Origin: Gammaproteobacteria bacterium
GTDB lineage: Bacteria > Pseudomonadota > Gammaproteobacteria > Steroidobacterales > Steroidobacteraceae
Assembly: GCA_010031985.1 (NCBI GenBank)
Contig: RGYP01000142.1
Coordinates: 1 to 5,545, forward strand
Length of the DNA: 5,545 nucleotides
Direction of reading: 5' to 3'
In this document: piece by piece, positions 4,679-5,545 of the stretch
How positions within the stretch are numbered: the stretch's first letter is position 1
Layout of the letters: each line of letters opens with the position of its first letter
The notes under the pieces: generated by a model
Told to the model about the DNA's origin: nothing
Seen by the model: the letters and a program-made list of their open reading frames with translations, nothing else
The model's database searches: none
Program-made: the position numbers and the translations under genes

Positions 4679-5545
4679 CCGCCGACCGCTGCATCAACCA
4701 CACGCAGGGCAACAGCACCGCGGGCATGAGCGAGAGAATCAGGTACTGATTCGAGTAGGCAATCACGAGCGCCTCGCGATACACGAGCCGCAGGGCCAAA
4801 CCGATCGAACCCGGATCTTCCGCCACGACGCCATGAGCGATTTCGCGCAGCCGGTCCGCGTTGGCCGCGGCATCGATCGAGATGCCGCGCACCAGCATCG
4901 CCACGCCGATGCTGCTGCCGAGGTTGCGCGCCAGCACCATGAGCGCTGCGCCATCGGTACGATGGATCGGCGCCAGCGTCGTGAAGGTCAAGGTATTGAG
5001 CGGCACGAAGATCAGCCCTAGCCCCACACCCTGCAGCAGCAACCAGCCGGTCAAGACGTTGGCGGGCACGTCGGCCGGCAACCACGCAAAGGCGAGCAGC
5101 CCCACGGTGTTGAGCACGCAGCCCAAAGAAAACGCCATGCGTAAATCGATCAGTGGTCCGATGCGACTCAAGGCCAACATCGAGACGATGAGTCCGAGGC
5201 CGCGCGGCGCCATCAGAATACCGGCATCGACGACCGAGTAGCCCTGCACTTCCTGCAGGAATTGCGGCAGCAACACCATGGCGCCCATGAACGGCCAACC
5301 GACGAGAACCGACATCGCGACGCCGAGCACCAGATTACGGTCACGCAGCAACGCACCGGGGAACAGCGTGCGACGCCCCGTCCTCGAGTGGACGACGAAC
5401 ATGTAGGCCGCCAGCACGCCGACGGCGACCTCGATGACGATTTCGGGGGAGTCGAACCAGTCGAGTTGCTGACCGCGATCGACGGCGAGTTGCAGCGTGA
5501 GGATGCAGGTGGCCAGCAACGCGAACCCGAAACGATCGAACGATC
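4617..5545 (-). CDS. DHA2 (EmrB/QacA-type) MFS drug-resistance exporter, C-terminal part
   Basis: The gene runs off the right edge; 308 residues up to the TGA at 4617-4619 are visible. They carry about eight hydrophobic segments, matching helices 7-14 of the 14-helix DHA2 family of proton-driven exporters. Recognisable features are FDRFGF (window residues 2-7), the DRGQQLDWFDS loop, MVLLPQFLQEVQGYS followed by DAGILMAPRGLG, GLIFVPLNTLTFTTL, and the family's RTDGAALMVLARNLGSSIG before the thirteenth helix. NQYLILSLMPAVLLPCVWLM forms the last helix, followed by a short polar tail. A TTG at 5519 looks like a start but is internal, since FDRFGFALLA upstream is a normal DHA2 continuation. Such genes often follow an EmrA-like adaptor gene, which would be outside the window. 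The substrate is unknown. The last 62 bases lie antisense to the end of the phosphatase gene. Confidence 0.9.
   Translation of the reverse strand, partial: SFDRFGFALLATCILTLQLAVDRGQQLDWFDSPEIVIEVAVGVLAAYMFVVHSRTGRRTLFPGALLRDRNLVLGVAMSVLVGWPFMGAMVLLPQFLQEVQGYSVVDAGILMAPRGLGLIVSMLALSRIGPLIDLRMAFSLGCVLNTVGLLAFAWLPADVPANVLTGWLLLQGVGLGLIFVPLNTLTFTTLAPIHRTDGAALMVLARNLGSSIGVAMLVRGISIDAAANADRLREIAHGVVAEDPGSIGLALRLVYREALVIAYSNQYLILSLMPAVLLPCVWLMQRSAVSGKSRADAGQAAPPDAVPH

Noticed and set aside
4585..5298. 237-codon minus-strand open frame inside the MFS gene
   Set aside because: It is an off-frame shadow rich in Arg and Ala and lacks membrane segments; the true frame has eight hydrophobic helices and DHA2 motifs.

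Overview
The window is GC-rich, gene-dense bacterial DNA with no RNA gene, insertion sequence, CRISPR array or other mobile element that I can see. An LpxL-type acyltransferase, a lipid A biosynthesis N-terminal-domain (LAB_N) protein and an ArnT-like glycosyltransferase point to a Gram-negative bacterium. GC content and protein style suggest a proteobacterium, perhaps a gammaproteobacterium near Xanthomonadales, Nevskiales or Steroidobacter; this placement is inference from family resemblance only.

Layout from left to right: (1) the last 50 codons of a plus-strand membrane protein, possibly PuuD/Urate_ox_N-like, ending at 153; (2) a GC-rich hairpin at 164-194 between converging gene ends; (3) a minus-strand four-gene cluster occupying 199-3898, read from right to left as LpxL-like acyltransferase (3898-3008), DPM1-like GT2 glycosyltransferase (2946-2218), LAB_N PQ-loop-like small membrane protein (2174-1896) and ArnT/PMT-like GT39 glycosyltransferase (1899-199); (4) a 57-base divergent promoter region (3899-3955); (5) a plus-strand histidine phosphatase (3956-4678); (6) the C-terminal 308 residues of a DHA2 (EmrB/QacA-type) MFS exporter on the minus strand, running off the right edge and overlapping the phosphatase tail-to-tail by 62 bases.

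The four-gene cluster is the coherent biology here. A GT2 enzyme of the polyprenyl-phosphate sugar transferase type, a small three-helix membrane protein and a GT39 membrane transferase are the parts expected for loading a sugar on undecaprenyl phosphate in the cytoplasm, moving it across the inner membrane, and transferring it to an acceptor on the periplasmic face. The acyltransferase at the head of the cluster suggests that the acceptor is lipid A or a related acylated glycolipid. No sugar-biosynthesis gene (ArnA, ArnB or ArnD type) is in the window, so the sugar may be a common one supplied by central metabolism. The flippase role for the LAB_N protein, and the acceptor, are inference.

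Several starts differ from the longest open frame: the GT39 gene starts at a GTG overlapping the LAB_N stop codon, LAB_N at an internal ATG behind GGGGA, the GT2 at an internal ATG, and the phosphatase at a GTG behind AGGAG.
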